Assembly (NCBI GenBank): GCA_902494765.1
Contig: CABUUK010000073.1
Location: forward strand, 1 to 5,440
DNA length: 5,440 bases
DNA from: an uncultured Collinsella sp.
Lineage (GTDB): Bacteria > Actinomycetota > Coriobacteriia > Coriobacteriales > Coriobacteriaceae
Direction of reading: 5' to 3'
Shown here: positions 5,331-5,440 of the stretch, in pieces
How the letters are laid out: each line of letters opens with the position of its first letter
Numbering within the stretch: the first letter of the stretch is position 1
Notes under the pieces: generated by a model
The model's database searches: none
Told to the model about the DNA's origin: nothing
What the model saw: only the letters and a program-made list of their open reading frames with translations
Made by a program: the position numbers and the translations under genes

Positions 5331-5440
5331 TGCGGACAGAAAGTTGGACCGTGAAGCGGTCCGGACTGGAGGTTCGCATGTACAGCAGGGAGAAGGTCGA
5401 GCTCTTCCTCCTGGCGACGGAGGACGGCATGGGGCCGACC
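5331..5440 (+). mobile_element. Left end of a probable IS3-family insertion sequence (partial)
   Basis: From about 5331 the sequence begins with TG and contains CAGAAAGTTGGACC (5337–5350), a style of terminal sequence I associate with IS3-family elements. It is followed within 30 bases by a transposase-like start. A small hairpin, GGACCG and CGGTCC (5346–5351 and 5357–5362), sits between the end and the ribosome site. The right end lies outside the window, so neither the terminal repeat nor a target duplication can be tested; the exact left boundary is a guess. Confidence 0.55.
5378..5440 (+). CDS. Probable IS3-type transposase OrfA, N-terminal fragment cut by window end
   Basis: A plus-strand frame opens at ATG 5378 with GGAGG five bases upstream and runs without a stop for 21 codons to the window edge, giving MYSREKVELFLLATEDGMGP and onward. 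The start resembles IS3-family OrfA proteins, small helix-turn-helix proteins that bind the IS ends and are joined to OrfB by -1 frameshifting to form the active transposase. Only the first residues are visible; no helix-turn-helix can be confirmed. The gene points away from the minus-strand DUF1846 gene. Confidence 0.6.
   Translation, partial: MYSREKVELFLLATEDGMGPT

Noticed and set aside
1..5440. CRISPR array, dif site, or defence or toxin–antitoxin system
   Set aside because: No regularly spaced direct repeats, no 28-bp dif-like sequence near xerD, and no gene with such domains was found on either strand.

Overview
The window looks like ordinary chromosome from a GC-rich, Gram-positive-type bacterium. 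The best guess is an actinobacterium of the Coriobacteriia, most like Collinsella. This rests on GC-rich codon use, strong GGAGG-type ribosome sites, a pyrG–xerD pair of the kind seen in actinobacteria, and an IS-like element of a style I associate with Collinsella. The taxon is an inference from reading, not from a search.

Layout: all four complete genes lie on the minus strand. From right to left they are a DUF1846/UPF0371 protein of unknown function (5192–3711), a small winged-helix DNA-binding protein (3461–3123), CTP synthase pyrG (2944–1283), and a XerD-type tyrosine recombinase (1280–339). pyrG and xerD are 2 nt apart and almost certainly co-transcribed. The winged-helix gene and the DUF1846 gene look like separate single-gene units, because each is followed by its own hairpin (3073–3098 and 3657–3688). 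At the right edge a plus-strand reading frame with a good ribosome site begins. It is the first 21 codons of what appears to be an IS3-type transposase OrfA, preceded by an IS-end-like sequence.

Non-coding regions: the leftmost 338 bases hold no convincing gene. They contain a very long perfect hairpin (20-bp arms, 242–303) that probably ends the pyrG–xerD transcript, a 14-bp AT palindrome (309–322), and, near the left edge, a cluster of three operator-like palindromes sharing an ATATGTT core (20–75). The middle palindrome differs by one base from the Gram-positive/actinobacterial LexA (SOS) box. Since no plus-strand gene follows, these sites most likely control a leftward gene just outside the window.

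Functionally the genes are housekeeping: nucleotide synthesis (CTP), chromosome dimer resolution (XerD), an unassigned small regulator and a widespread uncharacterised protein. I see no defence system, CRISPR array, RNA gene or new multi-gene system. The features most worth a second look are the operator cluster, the long hairpin, the structured leader of the small regulator, and the unresolved boundary of the mobile element.
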